23,553 nt of DNA from a virus. The notes under the pieces are model-generated. The model saw only the letters and a list, made by a program, of their open reading frames with translations. It ran no database searches and had not been told where the DNA came from. The position numbers and the translations under genes were made by a program. The DNA is taken from positions 1 through 23,553 of the IMG/VR virus record IMGVR_UViG_3300032562_001053. One strand, given 5' to 3'. This document shows positions 1 through 5,873 of the stretch, piece by piece (positions within the stretch are counted from its first letter, which is position 1; every line of letters begins with the position of its first letter).

Positions 1-60
1 AATCGAACCCGCCTAGATAGGTTGAAAGCCTATTGACCTAGCCCAGAAGTCTAACGCTAT
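1..60 (-). tRNA. tRNA-Glu(TTC), 3' end cut off by window edge
   Basis: Read on the minus strand, a D-arm (GACT/GGTC), an anticodon stem ATAGG/CCTAT around loop CTTTCAA (anticodon TTC), a 4-base variable loop and the T-stem plus TTCGATT loop follow each other at normal spacing. The 3' half of the T-stem and the acceptor strand lie beyond position 1. The acceptor 5' strand (ATAGCGT) is unusual for Glu, so the 5' end is approximate. Confidence 0.8.
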
Positions 61-66
61 ATAAAC

Positions 67-141
67 TGGCAGAGGTGCTTGGAATCGAACCAAGGTAAAC
101 GAGTTCAAAGCCCGTTGTATTAGCCACTATACGACACCCCA
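67..141 (-). tRNA. tRNA-Gln(TTG)
   Basis: A complete cloverleaf with encoded CCA: acceptor TGGGGTG/CACCTCT, D-stem GTAT/ATAC, anticodon stem ACGGG/CTCGT with loop CTTTGAA (anticodon TTG), T-arm CTTGG-TTCGATT-CCAAG, then G-CCA. Pair 1-72 is T-T instead of the usual U-A of bacterial tRNA-Gln. Confidence 0.92.
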
Positions 142-151
142 ACAATAAAAC

Positions 152-207
152 AGGATGCATTTTCTTTTTCCAATAAAAGTGAAATTTGAATTTGCTGTTA
201 GCATCCT
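152..207 (-). other. tRNA-spaced inverted repeat, possible tRNA relic
   Basis: A perfect 7-base inverted repeat (AGGATGC/GCATCCT) encloses 42 bases and sits between the Gln and Ile tRNA genes. On the minus strand the first arm is followed by TA, as at tRNA positions 8-9. No T-loop or anticodon arm can be drawn, and at 56 bases it is too short for a working tRNA. It may be a decayed tRNA or a plain spacer hairpin. Confidence 0.25.
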
Positions 208-212
208 AAAAT

Positions 213-286
213 TGGTACCCTCGACAAGAATTGAACTTGTAATAAAGGCTTATCAAGCCTCCGTTATACCATTTAACTACAAGGGT
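213..286 (-). tRNA. tRNA-Ile(GAT)
   Basis: A complete cloverleaf with encoded CCA: acceptor ACCCTTG/CGAGGGT, D-stem GTTA/TAAC, anticodon stem GAGGC/GCCTT with loop TTGATAA (anticodon GAT), T-arm ACAAG-TTCAATT-CTTGT. Confidence 0.92.
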
Positions 287-291
287 AAAAT

Positions 292-366
292 TGGCGGCTC
301 CAAGGGGAATCGAACCCCTATTAATGGCGTGACAAGCCACCGTACTAACCATTATACTATGAAGCC
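292..366 (-). tRNA. tRNA-Asp(GTC)
   Basis: A complete cloverleaf with encoded CCA: acceptor GGCTTCA/TGGAGCC, D-stem GTAT/GTAC, anticodon stem GTGGC/GCCAT with loop TTGTCAC (anticodon GTC), T-arm AGGGG-TTCGATT-CCCCT, discriminator G. Confidence 0.95.
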
Positions 367-372
367 AAATTT

Positions 373-458
373 TGGTGGAGGAAGTAAGATTCGAACCTAC
401 TCATCCTTAGGAAACAGATTTACAGTCTGCCGCGCCTCTCCAACTGCGCCGTTCCTCC
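373..458 (-). tRNA. tRNA-Tyr(GTA)
   Basis: A class II tRNA with a long variable arm and encoded CCA. Acceptor GGAGGAA/TTCCTCC, anticodon stem GCAGA/TCTGT with loop CTGTAAA (anticodon GTA). It is the first tRNA of the row; its 5' end lies nine bases after the -10 box of the promoter at 467-495, so all five tRNAs probably come from one precursor. Confidence 0.95.
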
Positions 459-466
459 ATGTGTTA

Positions 467-495
467 ATTGTAACACTCTCCTTTGACTATGTCAA
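467..495 (-). promoter_or_regulatory. Consensus sigma70 promoter of the tRNA row
   Basis: On the minus strand TTGACA (490-495) and TACAAT (467-472) are separated by exactly 17 bases. The predicted transcript start is within two or three bases of the 5' end of tRNA-Tyr. A small hairpin (AACAGC/GCTGTT, 494-512) overlaps the edge of the -35 box and could be an operator or the end of upstream transcription. Spacing and box sequence match the promoters at 973-1001 and 1073-1101. Confidence 0.85.
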
Positions 496-520
496 CAGCT
501 TTCAGGGCTGTTAGGAAAGT

Positions 521-576
521 GTGTATTAAAAAGTTCTTTAATATATTTTTACAAATTAAAGAACACTTTAATACGC
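521..576. repeat. Long inverted repeat (about 22-bp stem)
   Basis: The arms 521-542 and 555-576 pair over about 20 of 22 positions around a 12-base AT-rich loop; the inner 10 bp (GTTCTTTAAT/ATTAAAGAAC) are perfect. It lies just upstream of the tRNA promoter. It may insulate the tRNA row as a bidirectional terminator or bind a protein. No gene is visible in it. Confidence 0.6.
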
Positions 577-589
577 TACCATTTTACAA

Positions 590-608
590 TTCTAGTTATC
601 GCCTAGAA
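590..608. repeat. Small perfect hairpin
   Basis: TTCTAG and CTAGAA pair around a 7-base loop. It covers the last codons of the possible relic reading frame at 596-679. Confidence 0.4.
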
Positions 609-679
609 CTTACCATCCGGTAGGCCGCCCACATTAAGCCGATGTTTTAAGTGCCAGCAGGGTCGCGTTCCCTATACAC
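596..679 (-). pseudogene. Possible relic of a short coding region with an in-frame stop
   Basis: This GC-richer island reads in one minus-strand frame VYRERDPAGT, stop, NIGLMWAAYRMVSSRR, stop (596-598). The internal TAA is at 647-649. The unbroken, protein-like reading either side of one stop suggests a decayed gene end, but there is no ribosome binding site, and a structured RNA would look similar. I do not recognise the parent family with certainty. Confidence 0.25.
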
Positions 680-695
680 ACTTTTTCGAAAGTCT

Positions 696-731
696 AAAAA
701 CAAAAAACCCCAGGGTTGTTAATCCTAGGGT
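696..731 (-). terminator. Rho-independent terminator
   Basis: On the minus strand ACCCTAGG pairs with CCTGGGGT (7 Watson-Crick pairs plus one G-U) around a 9-base loop, followed by TTTTTGTTTTT. The wobble pair works only on the minus strand, which fixes the direction. It ends the transcript that starts near 966. Confidence 0.85.
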
Positions 732-762
732 CCTTAAAGTTTTGGAAATTTGTTAGTTGTTA

Positions 763-966
763 CTAACCATCCCAGCCCTCCGTGGACCCTAAAATCTCTG
801 GTAAACGATCATTTGATAGACTGACTGTACTATTAATCGTTAGCCAATAAGAGGGCATAAAGCCTTCCGCCTGGGCTATCGAATGTTTAATACATTGTCT
901 ATTGAGTGATTGCATTTTTTGCTCTTGTTTACTTTCTGAAAATTTTGTTAGCGGAATTGCTAACAT
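763..966 (-). CDS. Possible small protein (67 or 50 aa), or the body of a small RNA
   Basis: The open frame lies exactly between a consensus promoter (973-1001) and a strong terminator (696-731), so this stretch is a transcription unit of about 270 bases. The ATG at 966 falls at the predicted transcript start and would be leaderless. A second in-frame ATG at 915 has AAGAG six bases upstream and would give 50 residues. The product has no membrane segment and I recognise no domain. The short unit with its own terminator could equally be a non-coding RNA. Confidence 0.4.
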   Translation of the reverse strand: MLAIPLTKFSESKQEQKMQSLNRQCIKHSIAQAEGFMPSYWLTINSTVSLSNDRLPEILGSTEGWDG

Positions 967-972
967 GTTCTT

Positions 973-1001
973 ATTGTAGTGCCTCTTGGCACTGTTGTCA
1001 A
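973..1001 (-). promoter_or_regulatory. Consensus sigma70 promoter P1
   Basis: On the minus strand TTGACA (996-1001) and TACAAT (973-978) are 17 bases apart. The spacer holds an inverted repeat, GTGCC-AAGA-GGCAC, a possible operator. It reads into the small unit ending at 696-731. Confidence 0.85.
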
Positions 1002-1017
1002 CTACTCTTTAAATCTT

Positions 1018-1039
1018 TTTGTTGTTTTTGGACAACAAA
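1018..1039. repeat. Hairpin between promoters P1 and P2
   Basis: TTTGTTGT and ACAACAAA pair perfectly around a 6-base loop. The T-run follows only on the plus strand, where no gene is read, so a terminator role is doubtful. It lies in the leader of the P2 transcript. Confidence 0.4.
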
Positions 1040-1072
1040 CTTTTTTAACTAGTTCTTAACAACGATGATTCT

Positions 1073-1101
1073 ATTGTATGTTTATTTAGTCTTTGTGTCA
1101 A
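1073..1101 (-). promoter_or_regulatory. Consensus sigma70 promoter P2
   Basis: On the minus strand TTGACA (1096-1101) and TACAAT (1073-1078) are 17 bases apart, exactly 100 bases upstream of P1. A 7-bp hairpin (AATACCA/TGGTATT, 1100-1124) lies at the upstream edge. Confidence 0.8.
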
Positions 1102-1135
1102 TACCATATATGAAATGTGGTATTTTTACAACGAT

Positions 1136-1306
1136 TTAAAACAAAACAGTATAACCACCCATTGATCTCAATTCTGATACAAGCCGACGATGTGTCATTA
1201 CACGTTCGTACTCCTGTGTCATTCTTATGAAAACATCTTCGTCGCTTTCATAATTTAGAGATATTTGTTTGATCCACTGTAGTAATTGTATTATCTTTTG
1301 TTTCAT
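1136..1306 (-). CDS. Small hypothetical protein (56 aa)
   Basis: The start codon overlaps the stop of the amidotransferase gene by one base (TGATG), a typical sign of translational coupling, so this is the last gene of the 2634-1136 group. The product is hydrophilic, probably helical, rich in charged residues (SDEDVF, QEYERVM, THRRL), with no signal peptide or membrane segment. I recognise no family. Hypothetical, but well supported as a gene by its position. Confidence 0.6.
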   Translation of the reverse strand: MKQKIIQLLQWIKQISLNYESDEDVFIRMTQEYERVMTHRRLVSELRSMGGYTVLF

Positions 1307-1860
1307 CAGTCAACCTCTAGTAAGTCTTTAACTTTCTTTGGCAGTACAGGATGTTTCATTCTCTCTGGATGCCAAACGATACCGTAGATTGGCTTTGACG
1401 TATGTTCAAAGGCTTCGGTGTTACCGTCTATGTCTGTAGCAGTAGTTATCATATCAGCACCCATGGTCTTAATGAACTGGCTGTGATAGCTGTTTACAGT
1501 ATGTGTACTGCCTTCCATGTTTATTAAGTGTGATGTATCTGTATGATCATCAATGTAACCGTTTACTCCTCCGGTCAGATCATTCACAGTAAAAGCGCCG
1601 TGGCAAACGCCAACAATAGGTTTGCCCAATTTAAGTGCATGAGCAAATAATAAATCTTCGGTAGTATGTCTTGCAATACTATCGGGTCCTCCTGTAAGGA
1701 CTAGGCAATCAAATTCTATACTTTCATCGATTGCGCCAATATTGGCAACAGGTATAAGTGTATGTTTATGTAACAGTTCATACCAACTGCGTTCTAGTGC
1801 GTCAAATAAAAAGTTATTGGGAGGGATGCGAACATCCCTCTGACTCATTAAAATCCGCAT
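1306..1860 (-). CDS. Class I glutamine amidotransferase-like protein (184 aa)
   Basis: A stand-alone class I (triad) glutamine amidotransferase domain. The nucleophile elbow GVCHG has Cys86, and the VWHPE motif gives the catalytic His164 and Glu166; LTGGPDS near residue 56 matches the oxyanion region. Enzymes of this fold hydrolyse glutamine, or a gamma-glutamyl compound, and pass ammonia to a partner. No synthetase is fused here. Its nearest possible partner in the window is the PP-loop protein at 6832-7854; that pairing is a guess. It starts 9 bases after the ferritin-like gene, and its stop overlaps the next small gene. The substrate cannot be told from sequence alone. Confidence 0.85.
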   Translation of the reverse strand: MRILMSQRDVRIPPNNFLFDALERSWYELLHKHTLIPVANIGAIDESIEFDCLVLTGGPDSIARHTTEDLLFAHALKLGKPIVGVCHGAFTVNDLTGGVNGYIDDHTDTSHLINMEGSTHTVNSYHSQFIKTMGADMITTATDIDGNTEAFEHTSKPIYGIVWHPERMKHPVLPKKVKDLLEVD

Positions 1861-1869
1861 AAAGTCCTA

Positions 1870-2634
1870 TTAGGCTACAGCTTCCTTGCCATTGAACGCA
1901 ACACATAGGTTACGATGTGGCTCGCCATATGCTTCTAGCATAATTTGTTGAACTTCTGGACTAGCTGTCTTGAAGTCGCCTAAACTTGTGCATGAACACT
2001 CGAATAGATCCCAAATCATTTCTTTAACATAAGATAGGCACTCTTGCTGTGCTTCTTCTGTTGTGCATAGTTTTTCTAACATCATACGGCCAATATTGCT
2101 GTGGAACTTTTCGTCACGTGCAACACGGTCATAACGCTTTTGAATGAACTCATCGCCAGCACAATCAGCCATTGTAGCCCAAACATGGCTAGCACGACCT
2201 TCAGCCATATACTGATACAAGTGCATCATGATTGGATTGTTTTGTGCTTCGTATTTCTGGATCAAGCTAGCACCCATACGAACGTCAACTTTACCATATG
2301 ATTTCCAAATTTCTTCTAGATCTGGCTTTTCACCTGTCAAATGTTCTAGGATTTCGTATACAATACGGAAGTGTTCTGCTTCATCCCATGCTTGCTTTGA
2401 TAGCAAACGGCAATCTTCTGGATCTGTCAAAGCTGGTAATTCGCTTACTTTTTTTGACAATTCAATCATATTCATACGCTCGTTGCTTAAACGAATATGA
2501 AAGAAATTTTCTAATTCTTTTTTGTCCTTACCGCGTTCTGCGAAGAACTGACGTGTTTGGATTTCAGCCACTTTGTGTAACGGCATGAATGAATCCCACA
2601 AATCGTCTAAAAATTCTTTTGCTGGCTTTGTCAT
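1870..2634 (-). CDS. Ferritin-like di-iron protein, copy 1 (254 aa)
   Basis: An all-helical protein with the ligand pattern of ferritin-like di-iron carboxylate proteins: Glu52 (NERMNM), Glu85-x-x-His88 (DEAEH), Glu145 (MAEGRA) and Glu175-x-x-His178 (RDEKFH). This pattern is seen in di-iron oxygenases and oxidases such as the PaaA/PaaC-like group; the reaction is unknown. It is about 40-50% identical by eye to the protein at 4475-5182, with every ligand conserved. Copy 1 has a longer C-terminus with extra cysteines (FECSC). An AAGGAA ribosome site precedes the ATG, and a GATAAATA motif overlaps the stop of the upstream TctC gene. No signal peptide, so cytoplasmic. Confidence 0.85.
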   Translation of the reverse strand: MTKPAKEFLDDLWDSFMPLHKVAEIQTRQFFAERGKDKKELENFFHIRLSNERMNMIELSKKVSELPALTDPEDCRLLSKQAWDEAEHFRIVYEILEHLTGEKPDLEEIWKSYGKVDVRMGASLIQKYEAQNNPIMMHLYQYMAEGRASHVWATMADCAGDEFIQKRYDRVARDEKFHSNIGRMMLEKLCTTEEAQQECLSYVKEMIWDLFECSCTSLGDFKTASPEVQQIMLEAYGEPHRNLCVAFNGKEAVA

Positions 2635-2675
2635 GTTAATTCCTTAATTTTAATGAGTGAGTAAAGTACTCTTTT

Positions 2676-3638
2676 TTATTTATCCGTTTTTTTCAGGACC
2701 GTATCTACTAAAGGTTTCCACTGAATTTCACGATCTTTTACATATTTAGTATATGCTGTTTGAGTGCTTAATTCGGGTGTTTCTAGCATTAAGTTGTTTT
2801 CGTACATTGTACGCACATCCTCACTCTTTAAAGCTCTAGTAAATTCTGTATGGTACCAGTCTTGCACATCCTTGGGAGTGCCAGCAGGCAACATTAGCCC
2901 CCAAGTTCCGCTAATGTTAAATCCAGGAATCGCTTCACTTAAGAGTGGTACTTCTGGCATCTGCGATAATTTGTGATTACCAGACAATGCTATGATACGG
3001 ATTTTATGATCCTTATAAAAAGCATTGGCAACTAGTACAGGTACAACTGCAAAACGCACACTTCCATTGACTACATCAGTTAGTGCCGCTACAGGACTTT
3101 GATGATCAACACGTACAATATGTTCCTTGTCTTCTTTCAAGTTTAATTTAACAGCCATTTCTTCGTAGACTAGTCTGGCGCCGCCTGTGGCCGCAATACT
3201 TACTTGTCTAGTTTGTATTGCTCTTGTAAAAAGTTTAACATTATCGATAGGATCGTTGATATTTGCAACTATAGCAAACGGACTGCTGGCCGCAAAAAAC
3301 GGATAATCAAAACTGGCAGTGGTATATGTACGCCCTGGTCCTGGAACAGCAATTTTGTCCATTGCGGCTAGTCCTGGAATACTTACCATTGTAACACTAT
3401 ATCCATCTGCGGGCTTGTGACTAAGTTCTTCTGCTCCAACTACACCGCCAGCACCGCCTCTGTTAATAACAACAAATTTAGCACCTGTGTTTTCTTCTAC
3501 CTGTTTGCTCAATGCACGAAACACTAGTTCGTTGACACTACCTGGTGCCCATGCAATTATAGCTTCGATAGGTTTAACTGGTTCCCATGCAAAGCATAGT
3601 GTTGGTACTAGTAATAGTACTGCTAATAACTTTTTCAT
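2676..3638 (-). CDS. TctC/Bug-type periplasmic solute-binding protein, copy 1 (320 aa)
   Basis: The start is placed at 3638, not at the ATG at 3683, because the protein then begins with a clean signal peptide (MKKLLAVLLLVPTLCFA) and the ATG overlaps the upstream stop by four bases (ATGA). The mature part has Bug family features: a PIEAIIAWAPGS first strand, VVINRGGAGG and PADGYSV. These proteins bind carboxylates in the periplasm for tripartite tricarboxylate transporters or act as orphan sensors. Where the family usually has an Asp in the GGxxD loop, this one reads GSVNE. No TctA or TctB membrane gene is in the window. Length is normal for the family. Confidence 0.9.
   Translation of the reverse strand: MKKLLAVLLLVPTLCFAWEPVKPIEAIIAWAPGSVNELVFRALSKQVEENTGAKFVVINRGGAGGVVGAEELSHKPADGYSVTMVSIPGLAAMDKIAVPGPGRTYTTASFDYPFFAASSPFAIVANINDPIDNVKLFTRAIQTRQVSIAATGGARLVYEEMAVKLNLKEDKEHIVRVDHQSPVAALTDVVNGSVRFAVVPVLVANAFYKDHKIRIIALSGNHKLSQMPEVPLLSEAIPGFNISGTWGLMLPAGTPKDVQDWYHTEFTRALKSEDVRTMYENNLMLETPELSTQTAYTKYVKDREIQWKPLVDTVLKKTDK
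2677..2684 (-). promoter_or_regulatory. Late-promoter-like motif GATAAATA
   Basis: It differs from the T4 late consensus TATAAATA at one position and lies 43 bases before ferritin-like copy 1, inside the end of the TctC gene. The same octamer is found upstream of ferritin-like copy 2 at 5265-5272. Confidence 0.35.
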
Positions 3639-3892
3639 TCTTGTACCTCTATAATTTCTCGTCCCCATTGGAACATGTTCCATACTCTATCATGTACATA
3701 ATACATCAATGCATTGATAGTAAACTGACAAACAAAAATAACACTTGCTGTTTCGCCAGCACTTGCTCCTGATTTAGCAACAAAATATACAATCGCGGCA
3801 GTTGTCGATCCGCCGATTATTCTCCAACTTACAAGTCTTGCAATACTACGTTTACGCCAATCATTAAATTTTTTCTTCACTTTCGTCTCCAT
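3635..3892 (-). CDS. DUF2061 small membrane protein (85 aa)
   Basis: It matches the DUF2061 pattern: basic N-terminus, RSIARLVSWRIIG (15-27), a first hydrophobic segment (about 28-40), a second (about 49-63), then YYVHDRVWN (64-72) and a tryptophan/glycine tail. It is an inner-membrane protein of unknown function, found widely in bacteria and in some marine phages. Its start overlaps the methyltransferase gene by 16 bases and its stop overlaps the TctC gene by 4, so the three are translated as a unit. Confidence 0.85.
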   Translation of the reverse strand: METKVKKKFNDWRKRSIARLVSWRIIGGSTTAAIVYFVAKSGASAGETASVIFVCQFTINALMYYVHDRVWNMFQWGREIIEVQE

Positions 3893-4413
3893 TCCGAATA
3901 TATTCTATTTCCAGTGTCCCATCGTAGTTCTAAAATCTTGAATCCAAATAAGTCAGCTAATCTGATATGTTCCTCAAAGCTCCATGGATAAAATTCTATA
4001 TATTTACATTCCTCTGTTCCATGATCTTTTAATCCTGGATTGCAACGCCAAAAGATACGTCCTTCGGGTCCTACTAAACTTGTTACCAATCCAACTTGCT
4101 GTTCAATATAATCTTTATCTCCAAAATTAATACTACCTAGACACAATGCTACATCATATGTCATGGTAAATTTTTTGCAATACTGTTCCAAGGTCAACTG
4201 ATAGTCAGCTTCTGGAAAAGCAGGATCGATACCAATTACATTTGGTAAATGCTTTTTGAATTCGTTAGTACCACAGCCGATGTCTATAACAGTCTCTGAT
4301 GATTTAATTTTATTCAATAAAGCCATGCCCGAGAACTCAGGCAAGTTCAAATTGTTGTATTGTGTGTTGCGCCACACTTTACCAAAGTAGTTGTTTAAAT
4401 AATTTTGATCCAT
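3877..4413 (-). CDS. Class I SAM-dependent methyltransferase (178 aa)
   Basis: Motif I, VIDIGCGTN (42-50), and the acidic end of strand 2, GIDPAF (61-66), mark the Rossmann-type SAM-binding fold; YDVALCLGSINF is motif IV-like and LVGPEGRIFWRCNPG the motif VI region. It is short for the class and has no added substrate domain, so a small-molecule or sugar substrate is as likely as a macromolecule. It is the first gene after the terminator at 4427-4457 and overlaps the DUF2061 gene. Confidence 0.85.
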   Translation of the reverse strand: MDQNYLNNYFGKVWRNTQYNNLNLPEFSGMALLNKIKSSETVIDIGCGTNEFKKHLPNVIGIDPAFPEADYQLTLEQYCKKFTMTYDVALCLGSINFGDKDYIEQQVGLVTSLVGPEGRIFWRCNPGLKDHGTEECKYIEFYPWSFEEHIRLADLFGFKILELRWDTGNRIYSEWRRK

Positions 4414-4426
4414 AATTTTTCGAGAT

Positions 4427-4457
4427 AAAAAAACTGCGGGGTATTACGCCCGCAGTT
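4427..4457 (-). terminator. Rho-independent terminator after ferritin-like copy 2
   Basis: On the minus strand a perfect 9-bp stem (AACTGCGGG/CCCGCAGTT, 8-base loop) is followed by a run of Ts. It lies 18 bases after the stop at 4475. A TATAAT with the same GTAG prefix as two other promoters here sits just upstream of the stem (4462-4467) and could restart transcription for the methyltransferase group. Confidence 0.9.
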
Positions 4458-4474
4458 GTTATTATACTACCTTT

Positions 4475-5182
4475 TTAGGCGTATGTATAGTTATACGCTT
4501 TTTCCATCATCTCACGTGCTTCTGGAACTGGCTTGGTGTTAATACAACTAATTTTATATAGTTTCTTACGCATTTGATCTGCCAATGCTAGTGCATGTGC
4601 TTGAGCTTCTGGAGTGTCAACTAACTTCTCTAGTTTCCACTGTCCAATATTACTGTGAAATCCTTCATCACGAGCAACCTTAGTATAACGATGGCTGATA
4701 AAATCATCTTCGATGGTTTCAGCCATTTGGTGCCAAACTGCTTCTGCACGACCTTCAGCGATTGTTTGATACAATGCTAGGGCGATCGGATCTTCGTGTG
4801 CATTGAATTCATCAATCAATGCGGCACCTTTACTAGTAATACGTGTTTCCCAGCTATCGATAGCCGCTTCTAGGTCAACTTCTTCACCTGAAATGTGTTC
4901 GATAACTTCTTTAACTAGACGATAGTGTAGTGCTTCGTCCAAAACTTGCTTGCTCAATAACTGTAGTTCGATAACATCTGTATCTTTTGGCATTTCTGAA
5001 ATTGTTTTTGCAATTTCTACCATATTCATACGTTCATTAACCATACGTCCAGTAAAGTGATCAATTAGTTCTTCTTTGCTTGGTTTGCTTTCAAAGTATG
5101 CTTTAACTTGCATCGCACTGGCTTTGAAAAGGGTTTGATTGTTCTCAACTAATTCGTTGACGAACTGTTTTGCTGTTTTCAT
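4475..5182 (-). CDS. Ferritin-like di-iron protein, copy 2 (235 aa)
   Basis: A paralogue of the protein at 1870-2634 with the same four-helix ligand set: Glu50 (NERMNM), Glu83-x-x-His86 (DEALH), Glu143 (IAEGRA) and Glu173-x-x-His176 (RDEGFH). The shared ARDE-x-FHSNIG block is the best-conserved part. It lacks the Cys-rich C-terminal extension of copy 1. It has an AAGGACC ribosome site and an 85-base structured leader of its own, then a strong terminator, so it may be expressed apart from the operon upstream. Known family roles are iron-dependent oxidation or oxygenation; the substrate is unknown. Confidence 0.85.
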   Translation of the reverse strand: MKTAKQFVNELVENNQTLFKASAMQVKAYFESKPSKEELIDHFTGRMVNERMNMVEIAKTISEMPKDTDVIELQLLSKQVLDEALHYRLVKEVIEHISGEEVDLEAAIDSWETRITSKGAALIDEFNAHEDPIALALYQTIAEGRAEAVWHQMAETIEDDFISHRYTKVARDEGFHSNIGQWKLEKLVDTPEAQAHALALADQMRKKLYKISCINTKPVPEAREMMEKAYNYTYA

Positions 5183-5186
5183 TTTT

Positions 5187-5272
5187 TAGGTCCTTAAATT
5201 GAAAAATTAAAGGCCGCTGGGGTAAGAGCTTACCGCTGGGGAATAACACATCCTGTGTTATAACTATTTATC
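5187..5272 (-). promoter_or_regulatory. Structured leader of ferritin-like copy 2
   Basis: In minus-strand order it holds GATAAATA (5265-5272, late-promoter-like), a perfect 8-bp hairpin (ATAACACA/TGTGTTAT, 5243-5261), two direct copies of CCCCAGCGG (5214-5222 and 5233-5241) flanking a GGTAAG/CTTACC hairpin, and a weaker pairing that can cover the AAGGACC ribosome site. This arrangement could regulate translation or end upstream transcription. I do not recognise a known riboswitch. Confidence 0.35.
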
Positions 5273-5873
5273 TTATAATTGCAACACTTATATCTTCTTG
5301 AAAATAGTATTGATAATATTCGTCAGGAGGACGTTTTATTTGCAAAAAGTCGCATAATTCTCTGTTACTAGATGGAGTAAGAGTATCGTGTACATGTTGG
5401 GCAGTTACGATATTAAAATTTTGCTCTTCTATATGACTGGCCATGGTAGCTAGATCAACATAGTAATCATAGCAAGGATACTTGATATTAAAGTGCCCGC
5501 ATTTAACCCACCAACCTAAACATGCATCGTCACCACGATAAACTAACACTACAGGGCAGTTGGGCCATGTAGTTCTTAAAAAATCTATGTGATTACTTAG
5601 TACATGGCTTTTAATAATGCGTGTGCCTGTTCCTGTAAATGGGCTATCGAATAATTGTTCAACAGCTTCTTTAGGCATGTCTTCTATGTTAGCAGGAATT
5701 TCAAATTCCATACCTGGATCAAAGTATGCACCCATGTGCATGACACCTGCGTGATGCTTATAAGTACGATCTTCTGTATAATCGCTACGATCTATATCTG
5801 GACTAAAATAAATGTTCTTAGCAACACTTGACCATTTACTGCCAGGAGCACCTACTACGAATATGTACTTCAT
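5268..5873 (-). CDS. Sulfotransferase-like P-loop protein (201 aa)
   Basis: The N-terminal GAPGSKWSSVAKNI (8-21) resembles the 5'-phosphosulfate loop of PAPS-dependent sulfotransferases, and RIIKSH (85-90) with VVLVYRGDDACLGWWV (108-123) resembles the 3'-phosphate region. The protein is at the short end for the family. It is probably cytoplasmic and would sulfate a sugar or small molecule if active. Its start overlaps the stop of the TctC gene by 4 bases. Related short proteins are common in modification clusters of marine T4-like phages. Confidence 0.7.
   Translation of the reverse strand: MKYIFVVGAPGSKWSSVAKNIYFSPDIDRSDYTEDRTYKHHAGVMHMGAYFDPGMEFEIPANIEDMPKEAVEQLFDSPFTGTGTRIIKSHVLSNHIDFLRTTWPNCPVVLVYRGDDACLGWWVKCGHFNIKYPCYDYYVDLATMASHIEEQNFNIVTAQHVHDTLTPSSNRELCDFLQIKRPPDEYYQYYFQEDISVAIIR

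Noticed and set aside
155-514. Plus-strand open frame of 119 codons over the tRNA row
   Set aside because: It runs antisense through three tRNA genes; the apparent protein motifs come from repeated T-arm sequences.
1018-1045. Terminator on the plus strand
   Set aside because: The hairpin and T-run are there, but no plus-strand gene is upstream; listed only as a hairpin.
2101-2588. Plus-strand frames opposite ferritin-like copy 1
   Set aside because: Antisense shadows of a strongly conserved minus-strand gene.
3638-3683. Longer start for TctC copy 1
   Set aside because: It would put 15 charged or polar residues ahead of a clean signal peptide and overlap the DUF2061 gene by far more than the usual 4 bases.
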